This document shows, in pieces, positions 1 through 12,600 of a DNA stretch of 64,000 bases. Every line of letters starts with the position of its first letter. Position 1 is the first letter of the stretch. The notes below the pieces were generated by a model. The model was given only the letters and a program-made list of their open reading frames with translations. It made no database searches and was not told the DNA's origin. Position numbers and translations under genes: made by a program. The stretch covers positions 27,974,659-28,038,658 of the forward strand of contig CAKMRJ010003334.1 in the NCBI GenBank assembly GCA_928212115.1, written 5' to 3'. Origin of the DNA: Lactuca virosa. Its lineage: Eukaryota > Streptophyta > Magnoliopsida > Asterales > Asteraceae.

Positions 1-50
1 TCCACTCTCACAAATTCCTTACACTCCGACGAACACCAACCCTTTCGACG

Positions 51-664
51 ATGTCTTCCTCCTCAGAATCCTATAACACCGTCGTCATTTTCCATGTTGA
101 AGTGAATCCTCCCTGCTTGTTCCGCGATCAGCCTGTGTCGAAGCTCAGAGAAGCCTAACAACCCAGCTCGTCGCTTCTATAATTATGCAAAATCAACGGT
201 AAGCTATCCCTCGTTTACATTTGATAGCTTTTACACCTAAAGTTGTGATTTTTCTATTGCAAACCCCCATTTCGATCGACAAAAACCCCATTTACAACGA
301 TAAAACCCTAAATTACGAACAGTAAACCCTTTTTCTGGTGTGTGGGTTTGTTTTGTAGATATCCAACGACAATTGCAACTTCTTCCAGTGACTTGACCCG
401 ACATTACCAAAACACTACAAGGATACCTTATGGAACATGGAACTTAGGATCGACGACCTTTTGGTTAGGAGTGCTCAAGTTGTTGAGCTGCAGAAGAAGG
501 TTGAGAAGCTCAAGCTTCTTAGGAAAGCCGAGAAGGAACTTGCTGAGGCTAGGATCCAGGAGCTACTCATTGAAATTCAAAGTCTGAAGAAGATGTTGAA
601 AAAGGTTGTTTTAATTGTTTTGGTTTGTTTGTTGTTTGTGATCCTGTACTTTAAGTTGGTGTAG
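51..664 (+). pseudogene. GRF-type zinc-finger protein, broken
   Basis: Two-exon remnant of a small plant GRF zinc-finger protein. The first exon starts at the ATG at 51 and carries the GRF core PNNPARRFYNYAK (157-195), but that core lies in another frame from the start, so there is a frameshift near 150. A plausible intron is 199-358 (GTAAGC...TTTGTAG). The second exon reads NDNCNFFQ-stop-LDP from 365; family members have a Trp where TGA stands (389-391). The C-terminal part (437-664) is a coiled coil (ELQKKVEKLKLL...) followed by a hydrophobic tail anchor (VVLIVLVCLLFVILYF), the usual ending of this family. GRF proteins are thought to bind nucleic acid. The gene converges on the MULE transposase gene, and such pairs suggest carriage by the MULE (inference). 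The 75-residue tail could still be translated from Met 437, but I see no sign that it is. Confidence 0.75.
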
Positions 665-1150
665 GTGATGTAGGATGTTGGGTCATGGTGTATAGGTGGT
701 TTTTGGGTCATGGTGCATATGGGAATGTTCTTTTGGGTGATTAGGTATTTGGCAATCAAGTTAAAGTTGTGTTAGGTGATGCAGGGTGTATAGGGTTGTT
801 TGATGGTGTAATGGTGGTATATGGAATGACGATCCTTTTGACAATTTAGTATAGGCATTGTACTTTAGCCACATTACGTATGGTCATGTAACACCTTTTG
901 TATGGACTAATTATATAATAGAAAGCTTGGATTTTTGTTTTTGTTTTAACATTCCTTTATGGGTTCCTTCATAGTATACTTCACGAATTGTTATATGGTC
1001 CCCAAAGAATGCAAGTTATATGGTCCACTAATTATATAATATCATGCATGATATGGTCCACAAACAATTTTTTAAGTAGCATGGTCCACCTAACAATTCC
1101 AGGAGGGACAAGAGACAAGGGACCATATAATGCTCATGTATAAAAAGGAC
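665..1150. other. 3' flank of GRF gene, no gene seen
   Basis: AT-rich DNA with short repeated phrases such as 'atatggtccac' (about 994, 1017, 1051). No coding potential recognised. Probably non-coding interior of the old MULE. Confidence 0.4.
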
Positions 1151-1154
1151 ACAA

Positions 1155-1740
1155 AGGACAATGGATCCCACAAGAGAATACATGACCAGGTGGAATCGCT
1201 TCATTCCTAGAAAGGTAAACATATTTATTTGGAGATTGTTAATTGATCGTTTACCTTCCAGGTGGAATATTAGCATCAAAGGTTTAGATATCCCTTCGTT
1301 GCTTTGTTTGTTATGTGATAAACAAGTGGAAAATTCAGATAATGTGTTTCTTATTATGTGAAAAAGTTTATGTTATCTGGAAAAGGGTATTTAGATGGGT
1401 GGATTTGGTGCTTCCGGGTGTGGATATACTACATGATCTATTTTTTTTGGTTGGATACGATCTCGGGTAATAAAAAGACGGTTTTGGAGACTATTATTCA
1501 AACGACATTATGGGTGATTTGGATATATCGTAATGGTATCATTTTTAGAGACTCTAATCCGATTAAAAATCAGATTTTTGAAGATATAGTTGATTTTTCC
1601 TATAATTGGTTTAGTTCTAAAAATTTTAAAACTAAAACTAATTGGGTTGATTGGCTTAAAACCCCAATTCTAGCTATTTCTTTGTAATTTCTAGCTTCTT
1701 GCTAGTTTCATTTTAATATTATTCAGCTGTTCAAAAAAAA
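1155..1740 (+). mobile_element. 5'-truncated LINE (non-LTR retrotransposon) tail
   Basis: Only the C-terminal end of a LINE ORF2 remains. From 1185 it encodes a zinc-binding reverse-transcriptase domain (zf-RVT): WNRFIPRKVNIFIWRLL, then a Cys-rich part LCLLCDKQ. A stop (TGA, 1359-1361) and frame changes follow. A second block (1480-1687, TTLWVIWIYRNGIIF...) has the usual C-terminal sequence and ends in a stop at 1685-1687. A short 3' UTR ends in an A-run at 1734-1740, as expected for target-primed insertion. No clear target-site duplication was found. The copy lies between the 3' ends of the GRF and MULE genes. Confidence 0.8.
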
Positions 1741-1888
1741 TCAGTGCAAAGCATTACATAACCATTACGGCATATAATCTTTAAAAGAAAACATCCTAAC
1801 ATATTTTTACTACATATGCTAGTACAAAGCATTACATACAAAAGCCTACATAATAAAGGACACATCCCATGCACTTCCCATGCAAAAA
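1741..1888. other. MULE 3' flank
   Basis: Short AT-rich stretch between the LINE poly(A) and the last MULE exon, with a repeated 'caaagcattacat' phrase at about 1746 and 1826. Nothing else recognised. Confidence 0.35.
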
Positions 1889-4748
1889 CTACTTTAAGTT
1901 TACAGGTTTTTCTGAAGTTTTCCCCTCTAAATTCTTTCTTATAACTTGGGTCGCCAATTTTTTCTTGATGATTCTTTCACTCTTTTTCCTCCTCTTAACC
2001 TGGGTAAGTAAAACATTACTCCTCTCCCTTGTCACTTGTGTAGTCTCACTCTCCCTAATACCTTGTATATCCCCACCTTCCATTCTTGTCCTTCTTCTAC
2101 TTGCTACTTCTACAATCCTTTTCTTCATATTTTCACCCTTTTATACACACATAATATACACTGAAATGACACATATTGATTAACAAATAAGAAAATAATA
2201 AATGAGAAGTTGTATTTACCTTTGTTGTCTTAGTCCTCTTAACCATACTACCTTGTGTATCCCCACCTTCCATTCCTGTCGCACTTCTACTTGCCACTTC
2301 TACAGTCCTTTTCTCCATATTTTGAGTCTGTTATATTCACATAATATACAATTAAATGACACATACTTAATAATGAATAAAAAATAAGAAATAAGAAGTG
2401 GTAATTACCTTTTTAGTCTTAGTCATGTTAACCCTAGTTGGTAACTTCCTTGGTGTTGGCCTATCAAGAGTTGGGAATGTCTTCTTGTTATGTCCTTCCA
2501 CTTTGCACAAGCTACATGATATCTTCTTACCCTTCTTAGAAACTCTATGTTTTCCACCCTTTTCAATCATATCTCTAACTTTTTGTTTTTGGCCTACTAG
2601 GCATCCTTCTATTCTTGGGGGGTAAAGGTGGAATGTAATTAGTTTCAGGCCACATCTTGCTTCCATTCATTGGACAAATTTTGTACTGGTAGGTCTTCAT
2701 ATACATTGCTCTACAAGAATAAGGATCCACGTATTTATGCACATCTCTATTAAGGTAGCTAATGGCAGCCACTAAATGAACACACCCATAACCATTAAGT
2801 TGCCACATCATGCATGAACATGTCCTCTTGTCTAGATCAACATCATATGCCTCACTTCTTGACCTAGTCTCAAATTGGTTGAGTCCACTTGACAATACGT
2901 TCCAAAACCTTTTATTAACCTTTAACTCATTCAAGCTTAGCCTTATTTCAGGTGAAACATCACTTGACCATCCATTAAGTTTTGTTGTGAACAATTTGTT
3001 CATCATATACATTGTCAATTCTTTAAGCATTGTGATGATAGGTTTCTTCCTGGATTCAACTATGACTGCATTGAAACTTTCTCATCCTCCATTCTCCACA
3101 CTAGCACAACATCTACCAACTTAAGAGTAAGCTCTTGACCATGTTCTAGGGTCCTTCTCCATCAAGTAGTTACTTGCCTCTGGACTCATAGCTCAATATC
3201 CTTCATTATTTCCATGAAATATTGTTCTATTGTTGCATTAGATGCAGCCCAAAACAAATTAACAAACTCTGCCCCTAGAAACTTTTTACTAAAGTTGGCA
3301 ACAATGTGCCTTGCACATTGCCTATGCTCAGCTTGGGGTAGCAATTCCTTGACAATTTCCATAAGACCCTATACCAACATACAAGTAGTTAGATATGAAT
3401 TGGGTAATATACTTTGTGAAAGAGAAGTAATAAAATGTTTTTGTTACCTTGTGTTGGTATGACATAAGAGTGAAACCTTATCTCATACCAAGATTGAGAT
3501 CATCACTTAACAATAACAAAAACCATTTCCAGTTTTCCTTGTTTTCAGCACATACTACTGCCCGGGTAATTGGGTATATTTGGTCCCTAGCATCTTTCCC
3601 CATAACACATAGCAACTCACCAGTAACATACCCTTTCAATAAGAAACCATCAGTTCCAATCACCTTCCTACCCTCTTCTAACCACCCCTTCTTTACACCA
3701 TAAAAAAAACATAATACTTACTAAAGTGATTAGTTCCATTTGGAATTGTAAGTACATCCATGCTGACTGTTGAACCAGGGTTGGATCTTCCAATTTCATC
3801 TCCAAAAGACCAGAGCTTAGCATAATGCTCAATAAGGGTACCTTCAATAATATTTATAGCATACTGTTTGGCCCTTCTGCATTGGATGATACCGACTTCA
3901 ATACCAAATTTCATGAATACATCCAATCTTAGTTGCCTAATTGTCATTTTTTATCTATGCAAAATCTTCTTGGTGTAGTGGCTACCAATCCATTGGTAAT
4001 TGACAATTGAACCTAGTTTGTAGTTCCTAGCACATTGATGCTCACTTTTTAGAGATTTGATTTGAAAACTGTGTTCTGTACTCATCCAACTTGCCCATAT
4101 CCTGAAAGTACAAGCACCTTTACAGCACAGTACTAGAAGCCCTTTACTGCCATTCTTTTTAAATCATAGTTGATAGTCATTCTTAACAACATAATTACAT
4201 AACATGCTTTTAAGTTGTTTTGGATTCTCAAATCTCATGTCTAAAATTGGTTCTTGCTTCTTCCAATGTACATGAGGATTGAAGATAGGATGTTCCTCAA
4301 GAACATCATTGTCCAATTCCTCACTATTATCCATTTCTTCAACCTTTTTCTCTTCTCCACCTTCTGGGCATAACTTGTTAAGAAACTTATCTTCCTTGGT
4401 CTTTTTTAGAGGGGCACAGTCTTCCCTATTGATTTCATCTTCCAAACCAGCATCAAACATATAGGCTGGTTCAGGATCAGGGGTTCCTTGTGAAGGCTCT
4501 TTGTCATCCCCCTGGATCACTGAACCACTTTCATCATTTTCTTCATCCAACCAGTCCTAAAATCCTCCCCCAATATGATCTAAATACATGTCTATTGGCC
4601 TTTCTAGTACTTGATAAGCAACATCGATAAAAAAAAAGCATAATCCTTTCGTTGGCTATTAACCTAAGACCATTTGCCATAGTTTGATCACGTGTTGAGT
4701 GTAACAATTGGTAAAAATATGAACAATTATAGGATGCCATATACTGAT
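1889..4748 (-). pseudogene. MULE (MuDR-like) transposase, main part, decayed
   Basis: Minus-strand Mutator-like transposase with domains in the family order. First a linker (GLRLIANE, then IDMYLDHIGGG in a shifted frame, about 4570-4700). Next an acidic region (4250-4550) and a MuDR DNA-binding domain (RFENPKQLKSMLCNYVVKNDYQL, ending 4167). The DDE region follows (IGTDGFLLKGYVTGELLCVMG and ENKENWKWF, 3478-3663). A SWIM zinc finger CSCMMWQLNGYGCVH lies near 2770-2820, and a zinc knuckle CSLCKVEGHNKKTFP near 2490-2520 has its last Cys replaced by Phe. Breaks: TGA at 4164-4166, TAA at 3948-3950, and frame changes near 4620, 3680, 3140 and 2600. The last exons (2220-2327 and 1889-2128) look like tandem duplicates with GT-AG introns. 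The N-terminal exon lies beyond an LTR insertion at 8471-8672. No activity is expected. Confidence 0.85.
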
Positions 4749-7044
4749 TCTAATCCATATGATTAGTTTACCAAAAATGGTTTAAGGAATTTAACACGTT
4801 TTATTTAGAAAATGTCTTGTGAAAATAAAACTGGTGAATAATGATAAATTCTTTTACGTTGTATTATTCCGAACTAAAACCGGTTCGTGAAATCTATCAA
4901 ATAATGTCATTTGAATACGGAATTTTAATTTCCATTTCAACACGTCTCCGATTAATGAGTAACTTAAATTCCATCTACGAACTCGTATTCAATAGTTTTG
5001 AGGAATCAAAAGTTGACTACATTACAAACCAAAACGACGAAAAATGGTTAAAAGCTATGCTTCAAGCGGTTAAAAATCACAAAATATTACATTGGGAAAT
5101 CAATATTATATTCATCTTATAAAAATATAAAATGGATTATTATGAGGCATAATTGAAAGTATCCAAATGTTTATAAATAATACAATCAAATATAAATATT
5201 TAAATACCAATATGTATAAACTTCATTGCTATTTCTCAACAATACATATAGATTCATATTTATGTGTATCATGATATGATAAAATGACAAGTTATGGATT
5301 CGTAACTTAAAAATAACTAAAAAACACATAATATGAGGAATATGGTGTTTAAACCATTTGATAAGGTAAAATATTTGACTTAAGATCATTGAACTAATGC
5401 CCTTGATACATTGAGTCACTAAGAAAGCTTGTTTCATTCCTAAATCTCGAAAACTTGCTCCTTACTCTTCCTTAATACATCTTTTAACTAAATCCTATCT
5501 CTAACTAACTAAACTACCTTCCTATCTCTAAGTAACTAAGTCTTATCTCTATGTAACTAAACTTGCAAGTCGGGATGCAAGTTGCAAGGTGAATCTTATC
5601 CTATCTTGGATAAGATTTGGAAGATATTTTACACCTCTCTCATTCCCCTGTAAATATCGAAACCTTCCTCCTAATTTCTCCTTCATATTCCAGCCAAATG
5701 CTCTAAAGAAATCACTCCAAGATCACTCTCAAACCCAGCCATTTTCAGCTCCACTTTTCCTCTTCGTGATCTACCAAAACCGAGAGCAAGAAATCTGTTG
5801 CTGCCTTTGGGATTTCTGCTACCATTTCAGCCCCTTCCACCTTCACTTTTCATGGTACTTTCACCTCAAATTACCTCTTAAAGTTACTTGATTTGCTTCA
5901 TTAAAATAGGTTATCAAAACAGTGAGTAAACCACTATTTTTCTTACTTCTTTGCTGGAAAAATCGTGACAGCAACAACCCAAAACAGTGGTTGTTTTTCG
6001 AGTGTTATACAACCCACAAAAATATCAATTTTTGCTGCCATATTTCGAGATCTAAACAACCTCATGAAGTTCTGATTTCTAGTGTCTATAAACCCAAGAA
6101 AACCTTCATCTTGTTCCTTAGAATCGTTGTGTTTCAACACTCTTTTGGTAACACACTTTGGATCCAAGATAAACTAGGTGATTATATGATTTCTACTTTG
6201 TCTATTTTATCATAAAACTCACTTGTTTTAAGTGAGTTAAAGCTTGATAAAATTCTAACTTATTGTTAATGAATGTCTTTATGTGTTAAGACATCCCAAA
6301 AATCATTCAAATCTCAAGCTTCGTTGGAACCGGAATTTTCACGAATCTTTCTCGAACCGAAAAATGTTACGCGACAAAAGCAAGTTTCTATGGCTCCTAT
6401 TTTATGTTTCACAAGTTTTGGGGGAGAATACATGCTAAATGATTTCTATTTAGGTGAAATAAAGGCTTGATAAACTAAAAATACAAGTTATTTCTCTAAA
6501 CATTTCTAAGCTTAATTGTCAGCCTTTTTTACAGAAAAATTGTGGTCTGTTCAAGAACTATTTTGCCCATATTAAACCTTATGGTTTGCAAAACTGTACA
6601 ATATGAAAGTATTTAAGATTAATACCTTTTCATGGACTACTCGCACATATTCATACGATTTTTCTACAATTTATGATGATTTTTACAAAACTGCATATCA
6701 TTTTAGAACATTTCGAACAAATCTGTAAAAACGGACCTTTTTACCGTGGTTAGGATTCACATAAAGTCATCGAAAAAAAATCATGGACAAAATAGACTCA
6801 ATTTCTAAACCTCGAGAGTTTACGGATCCTAATTCCGACCCCCGATGATTTTTCTAGAATTTTTCTAAAACAGAGACAAAATAGACATTTTAGATTAATT
6901 TCCCAACCTTGTCTCATTGGGTTAAATTGACTTTAAGTGATATAGATGTTGTATGTAGGTGTTGATTTTTAAGTATATATACATATTTTATCACCCAAAT
7001 GATAATAAAATATATACATATATATTGTTATAAAAAAAGGTTTT

Positions 7045-7046
<2 letters not shown>

Positions 7047-7120
<74 letters not shown>
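7047..7120. repeat. (TA)n microsatellite
   Basis: About 74 bp of pure TA dinucleotides inside the LTR insertion. Confidence 0.95.
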
Positions 7121-7122
<2 letters not shown>

Positions 7123-7354
7123 AAAGAACGTAAACATAAATGTTATATGTGTTCATTAAAATGTTTGCCTTGTGTATGTACACATTTAAATTTCATTATT
7201 TTCGCACGTATTTTACTACTATAGTTGTACAGGTTTAGATTGGTAAGGTTTTTGTTGGTTTCAATTAGGTTGAAATTTAGTTTTAGTCAAAACGCAGTCG
7301 TTATGCTGTAAAAGTCAACCGTCATCAGATTTTATAAAAATGTTACTTAGGATT

Positions 7355-7505
7355 CATTAAGCTTTACAACCAAAAGTTTCTGAACATAAACACTTGGAAA
7401 TTGTAACTAAAACTTGGATAGGAAGACTTTGTAGCTTTACACATGTATTAAGCTTTACAACCAAAAGTTTCCGAACATAAACAATTGACAATTGTAACTA
7501 AAACA
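7355..7505 (+). repeat. Two-copy direct repeat in LTR
   Basis: Two copies of a block starting 'aagctttacaaccaaaag' (about 7359 and 7450), about 91 bp apart, with nearly the same following 40 bases. They sit in the part of the LTR where sister LTRs carry minisatellites. Confidence 0.7.
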
Positions 7506-7679
7506 AGGGATTGTTGTGGGAGTTTCTCATTCATCAAACTAAGAACACCAACTTAGTGAAGTCCTCTGTAATAACCGTTAATCCTTTGTGAGCAGAGAAT
7601 GTTGTGTATAGATCTATACGTGTTGACAACTCCGTCTGTATGGTTGTTAGCCAGTTTGGTAGTATAAAGATTGTTAACC

Positions 7680-8040
7680 AGTTTGGTAGTGTTTATTTAT
7701 ATAAACACTTAATATTTCACTTCACGAAAATATGTTAGTTTTTACTTATTCATTATAAGTATATTAATATGAATACTTATCTCGGATTACAAGTATTGGG
7801 TCTCACACGGTGTACATCGGTAACATTATTGACTATGCGGATAAACATTCTACGTTTTATAAACATTTACTCTCAGATCAGGATTAATTGTAGTGTTTTA
7901 TTTAAATAAAATAAACACTTAAGAGTATAGAATACGAAATCATGTTGACTTCAACTTATATTTCATAAGTAAATCAACTTCCATACTTGTATGGGATTTC
8001 AAGTACATTTACACTTAGGTCAGGATGACACTTCTCATTA
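7680..8040 (+). repeat. Diverged two-unit hairpin repeat in LTR
   Basis: Two units of about 200 bp that have diverged in sequence but keep three hairpins in the same order. Unit 1: GTGTTTAT/ATAAACAC (7689-7708), ACTTAT/ATAAGT (about 7744), AATACTT/AAGTATT (about 7770). Unit 2 (from about 7893): GTGTTTTATT/AATAAAATAAACAC, ACTTAT/ATAAGT (about 7957), TACTT/AAGTA (about 7984). Confidence 0.6.
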
Positions 8041-8470
8041 CTGTTATACCACTCTGAATTATAAAAGTAACATTTTTATACAATCTGATAACGGTTGACT
8101 TTTACACAAAAATCCTCTTTTAAACAATACAAATAGAGTCAAAACCTATAGAACTCACCAACAATTTTGTTGATGTATTCTCGCATGTATTCTCAGGGAA
8201 ATAGAAGCTGGATGATAAGCCTCGCGAGTTGGAATAACCTTTCTTGGCTAACCTCTTCAGGGCTTTTTTTGTTTTTGTTAAAGTATGCCTTGCTGAACTT
8301 GTTTTGTAAACTTGTATTTCGAAGCTTGACTCAATGAAATCCTTGTATTCAAATCTATGAAGACATGTAATGTTCTTCAAGTCTTGTACTCTTCAATGTA
8401 TGTCTTGTAACTGTGATCCAATTTTCAACGTCGCAACCTCGGCGCTTCCGCCAGCGGCTGGGGTGTGACA

Positions 8471-8672
8471 CTGAGTAATAAAGTTTCTCAAAAGGTTCTC
8501 CGACAAACCTTTCTAGAAATTCACAACACCCATGTCAATCCATTCCAGAGAAATCATGATCAGTAAACATGAACGTATCACCTCCAATATATCTATGTGG
8601 GTGTCTTGTAAAAACACCGTTATAGTGCAAATGCACGTTCAAGTAAATAGCATCAGCGTTTTCGTTTGCCAT
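8471..8672 (-). pseudogene. MULE transposase N-terminal exon (PB1-like)
   Basis: Start of the MULE gene that continues at 1889-4748. The ATG is at 8672 and the product begins MANENADAIYLNVHLHYNGV, followed by a Gly/Phe-rich stretch. This fits the PB1-like N-terminal domain found in many plant MULE proteins. An in-frame TGA stands at 8535-8537. The frame runs to ...EPFEKLYYS and is then cut by the LTR insertion ending at 8470. An AT-rich upstream region (8673-9496) would have held the promoter. Confidence 0.65.
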
Positions 8673-9394
8673 GCACTTTCAATTGAATACCATAAAATCT
8701 ACAACAAAAGAACCCTAGATGAGAGAAAACTTACTAAACTGGGAGAGAAAAACCCTAGAATCTTGAGCACTTCAACACGATTTTGATAAATGACTCATGT
8801 AAAGCCCTTTTTAAATAGTTATACGAATGAAAAGTTGACGTGTCATTGATGACATGCCATTTAATTGAAGAAATCGGAGGTCAAAAGGCCATGTTACATT
8901 TAATTATCGGGTGATCGGCTCGCATCATCTAAAAGGGTGTAAATGACACATAATTTGTCACTTTAGTGGGGTCATAGGTACGAAAATTAGTTGAAGGACC
9001 TTTTAAAACCAAATGGAAAACATTATTGTGCTTCTATGTCATTAACCCTTGAAAAAACTAGATTATTAGTGAGTCAACACTTCTATTTTGGTAACATATA
9101 TTTGCAGTCCTTTCGTTTTCTTTTTACATATTCATCTACGCTCAGCTAGTGTCATTGTTTCAGGCAAGTATTTATAAAAATAACAACGTACTTACATTTT
9201 TTTTATAAGAAATAGCAACGTACTAGTAAGTTTTAACATAAATAACAACATGATGTGAATTCATTTTTAACTTGTCTAAAATGATTGCAAGCACGACCCT
9301 GTGGCAAAAAAACTTGACTGGAATGTTCCCTATGTACAAAAACATTACATAATTAGTCCCTATAGCAATATCCTAATCACTAAGATTAGAGATC

Positions 9395-9452
<58 letters not shown>

Positions 9453-9496
9453 GCACGCACACACATACATACGTAAAACCTGCTAATATACATAAG
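8673..9496. other. Upstream region of the MULE gene
   Basis: No gene seen. AT-rich DNA that should contain the MULE promoter and possibly its right terminal inverted repeat, which I could not identify. It ends at the copia-1 insertion. Confidence 0.35.
9397..9451. repeat. (TA)n microsatellite
   Basis: About 55 bp of pure TA followed by a short (CA/CG) tail, 45 bp from the copia-1 insertion site. Confidence 0.95.
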
Positions 9497-9501
9497 ATCC
9501 C

Positions 9502-9669
9502 TGATAACATTGTCATATGATTATAATAAAGAGAAAATACAAGGGTTCTCAATGAAAAGCATAAAGCTACAAAGAAGAAAGTGGATATAAATACTAGCTA
9601 GACAAAACCCTAATGGGCTAAAGACTAAAGGGCCCATAAGCAAGTGGGCTAATAATATATAGGCTAACA
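9502..9669 (-). repeat. copia-1 3' LTR
   Basis: 168-bp LTR, TG...CA ends, close match to 14182-14364. Confidence 0.9.
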
Positions 9670-9684
9670 TCCGCCCTCAAACTC
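9670..9684 (-). other. copia-1 polypurine tract
   Basis: On the minus strand GAGTTTGAGGGCGGA, next to the 3' LTR: the expected place for plus-strand priming. Confidence 0.65.
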
Positions 9685-12600
9685 ATAATGCCGCAACAAT
9701 AAGCATTGAGAGTTTGTCACATAAGAACCGAAACCGAGAAGTCGATAGAGCCTTTGTAAAAATATCCGCAATCTGCAAGGTTGATGAAACAAACGGAAGC
9801 GATATGGTCCCGAGCTGCAGGTGATGACGAGTAAAATGACAATCAATCTCAATGTGCTTCGTCCGCTCATGAAAAACAGAATTCTTTGCAATTTGTATCG
9901 CACTTTTGTTATCACAATGCAAGGGAGTAGATAAAGAAATATGAACTCCCATATTCGCAAGCAGCCACCGTAACCAGATAATCTCACATGTAGTTACAGC
10001 TATAGCACGATATTCAGCCTCCGTGGAAGATCTAGAGACAACGTCCTGTTTCTTGCTCTTCCACAAAATGAGAGACTCTCCAAGAAATACGCAAAATCCA
10101 GTGGTGGAATTACGATCATGGCGATCACCATCCCAATCAGCATCACTATATGCACGTAACTCAAGAGAAGACGTCGAGGGAAACAAGAGGGTCTGAAACT
10201 GAGTGCCACGAAGATATCTCAGAATACGGAGAACAGCTCCCCAATGAACAGAGGTAGGGGCAGTAACAAACTGACTGACAACATGAACAACATGGGCAAT
10301 ATCTAGACGAGTAACTGTGAGATAGACCAAACTTCCCACAACAGTGCGATAAAGGTTCGGATCAGACAAAGGAACACCATCAGTAGGAGAGGAGCGTGTA
10401 TTGGTTTCAAGGGGAGTATCAACAGTCCGATTGTCAGAGAGGCCCGCCCGTGTAAACAAGTCAGATATATATTTAGTCTGAGAAAGAAGATACCTTTCTT
10501 AGACTGAGCTACCTTAATACCCAAGAAATAACGCAGCAAGCCCAAATTCTTCATAGCAAATCGATGAGCTAGATCATGCTTCAAAGACCCAATACCACCG
10601 TGGTCATCACCTGTAATAATCATGCCATCCATATATAAGGATAGAAGAATCCGTCCTGCACTCGAGCATCTAACAAACAAAGCAGGATCGTGATTACTCT
10701 GTACAAATCCAAGAGAGGTAATCACTGTGGAGAATTTCTCAAACCAAGAATAGGGGGCTTGCTTGAGACCATACAAAGGTTTGCGAAGCCGATAAACCTC
10801 ACCTGGCCGGTGCTGAATTCCTTGGGGAGGAGTCATATAAACCTCTTCATGGAGATCACCATTCAAAAAAGCATTCTTGACATCCATTTGAAAAATCTTC
10901 CACTGTCGAACGGATGCAACTGCAATCATAGTACGGACTGTCTTCATCTTTGCAACTGGGGAAAATGTCTCCTCATAGTCAAAACCATACTGTTGAGAAT
11001 ACCCTTTTTCTACAAGCCTGTCCTTGTACCGCTCAACAGACCCATCAACTTTTGTTTTTATATTATACACCCAACGACAACCTATCGTATGTTTCCCAGG
11101 AGGAAGGGAAACCAAATCCCATGTATGAGTCTGATGAAGAGCAGTGAGTTCCTCAGCCATAGCGTTCTGCCAAAGAGGATCTAAAACAACTTCTCTATAT
11201 GATTCAGGTTCAGACAGATGATGGATACTCGCTATAAATGAAGCAAATGGTCCTGAATATGTAGAGTAAGTAAAATCTGGAAGCTTGGTGGACTTGACAG
11301 GACGAGTAGATCTCCTGAGGGGTGGTGGTGGATGTGGATCCTCAATTTCAACAATCGGAGGAGCAGGCTCAGGACCATGGGGAGTTGTGGAACTCTCTGA
11401 AGAGGTGGGTGTATCATGAGCTGAAGGATCAGGTGGCGTAGATGGATCTCGAGCCTCTATCTCTTCATTAAAAGGATCAATATGCAGAAGATCAGACTTC
11501 TTTACATTGTGGGCTGTAGCAGGAATTGAGTAGAAATGAATATGTTATAAAAAAGTGACATGACGGGAAACATATAACTTCTGACTCACAGGATCATAGC
11601 AACAGTATCATTTCTGTCCAATACCATACCCCAAAAAAACAGATAGCAGATTTCGGCCCCAACTTGTTCCTCTCAACATGGGGACGAAGAACAAAACAAG
11701 TACATCCAAAAACTCGTAAGGAAGAATAGTCTGGTAGATGACCATATAGCTTCTCAAAAGGAGACATTCCTGAATTCAATGAAGTAGGGATACGATTAAT
11801 CACATACACAACAGTTAGGACTGCTTCTCCCCAAAAGGCACTAGGGACCTGCGCAGACAAGAGCAATGAACGGGCAGTCTCAACAATATGACGATGTTTT
11901 CGTTCTGCCACACCGTTTTGTGGAGGTCTGTTAGTACACGAGGACTGGTGTATGGTACCATCAGAAGCAATTAATTGAGTAAAATAATTAGAGGTATATT
12001 CACACCCTAAGTCACACCTGAAGCACTTAATCACAGCCGAATGTTGAGTTTTAACAAGAGCTCTAAAATTACTGTAAATATCAAAGAAATCAGATCTGTG
12101 TTTCATAAGATAAACCCATGTATATCGAGTATAATCATTTACAAAAGATACATAATAGGTTAACCCACCCTTTGTGGATACTAGTGTAGGACCCTATACA
12201 TCAGAATGAATAATGTCAAAAGGGGCAGTAGAACAAGACATACTTTTATTGAAAGGTAAAGCAGAGAATTTTGTCAGTTTACAACCACTGCAATCAGAAA
12301 TATCACAAGTGTCTAAATGACCCAAAACACCACTAGATGCTAAAAAAACTCAAACGTGATACATACACATGTCCCAAACGAGAATGCCAAAGATAAAACT
12401 CAGACGACAAAGGACTCAAACAGAAATAAGATAAATCAATGCTGGAGGCAGCAACAATAGGCACTTTGAGAACCTCCAAGACATACAGTTCCCCCACCCT
12501 ACGGCCGATCCCAATCACCTTCTGGGTGTGTTGATCTTGTATAACACAGACAAAATCAGAAAAGAACACCCAGTTACCAGACTTACATAACTGACTGACT

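Larger units (their letters stand above)
4749..8470 (+). mobile_element. LTR-type insertion splitting the MULE gene (probable solo LTR)
   Basis: The right end, CTTCCGCCAGCGGCTGGGGTGTGACA (8444-8470 region), resembles the end of the LTR at 33874 read on the other strand (TGTCACACCCC...GGCGGAAAC). The MULE reading frame resumes directly on both sides: ...KLYYS up to 8471 and SVYG... from about 4748. Flanks are CTGAT (4744-4748) and CTGAG (8471-8475), a 4-of-5 TSD. The left end does not start with a clean TG, so that boundary is approximate. The body is AT-rich and non-coding, with a leader-like C/T-rich part (5630-5880), a long (TA)n tract and diverged hairpin-bearing repeats at 7680-8040. No gag or pol is visible. 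The small ORFs inside, for example at 4841-5122, match nothing I know. Confidence 0.6.

Noticed and set aside
4841..5122. 93-codon ORF
   Set aside because: Lies in the non-coding part of the LTR insertion; no recognisable domain, AT-rich composition like its surroundings.
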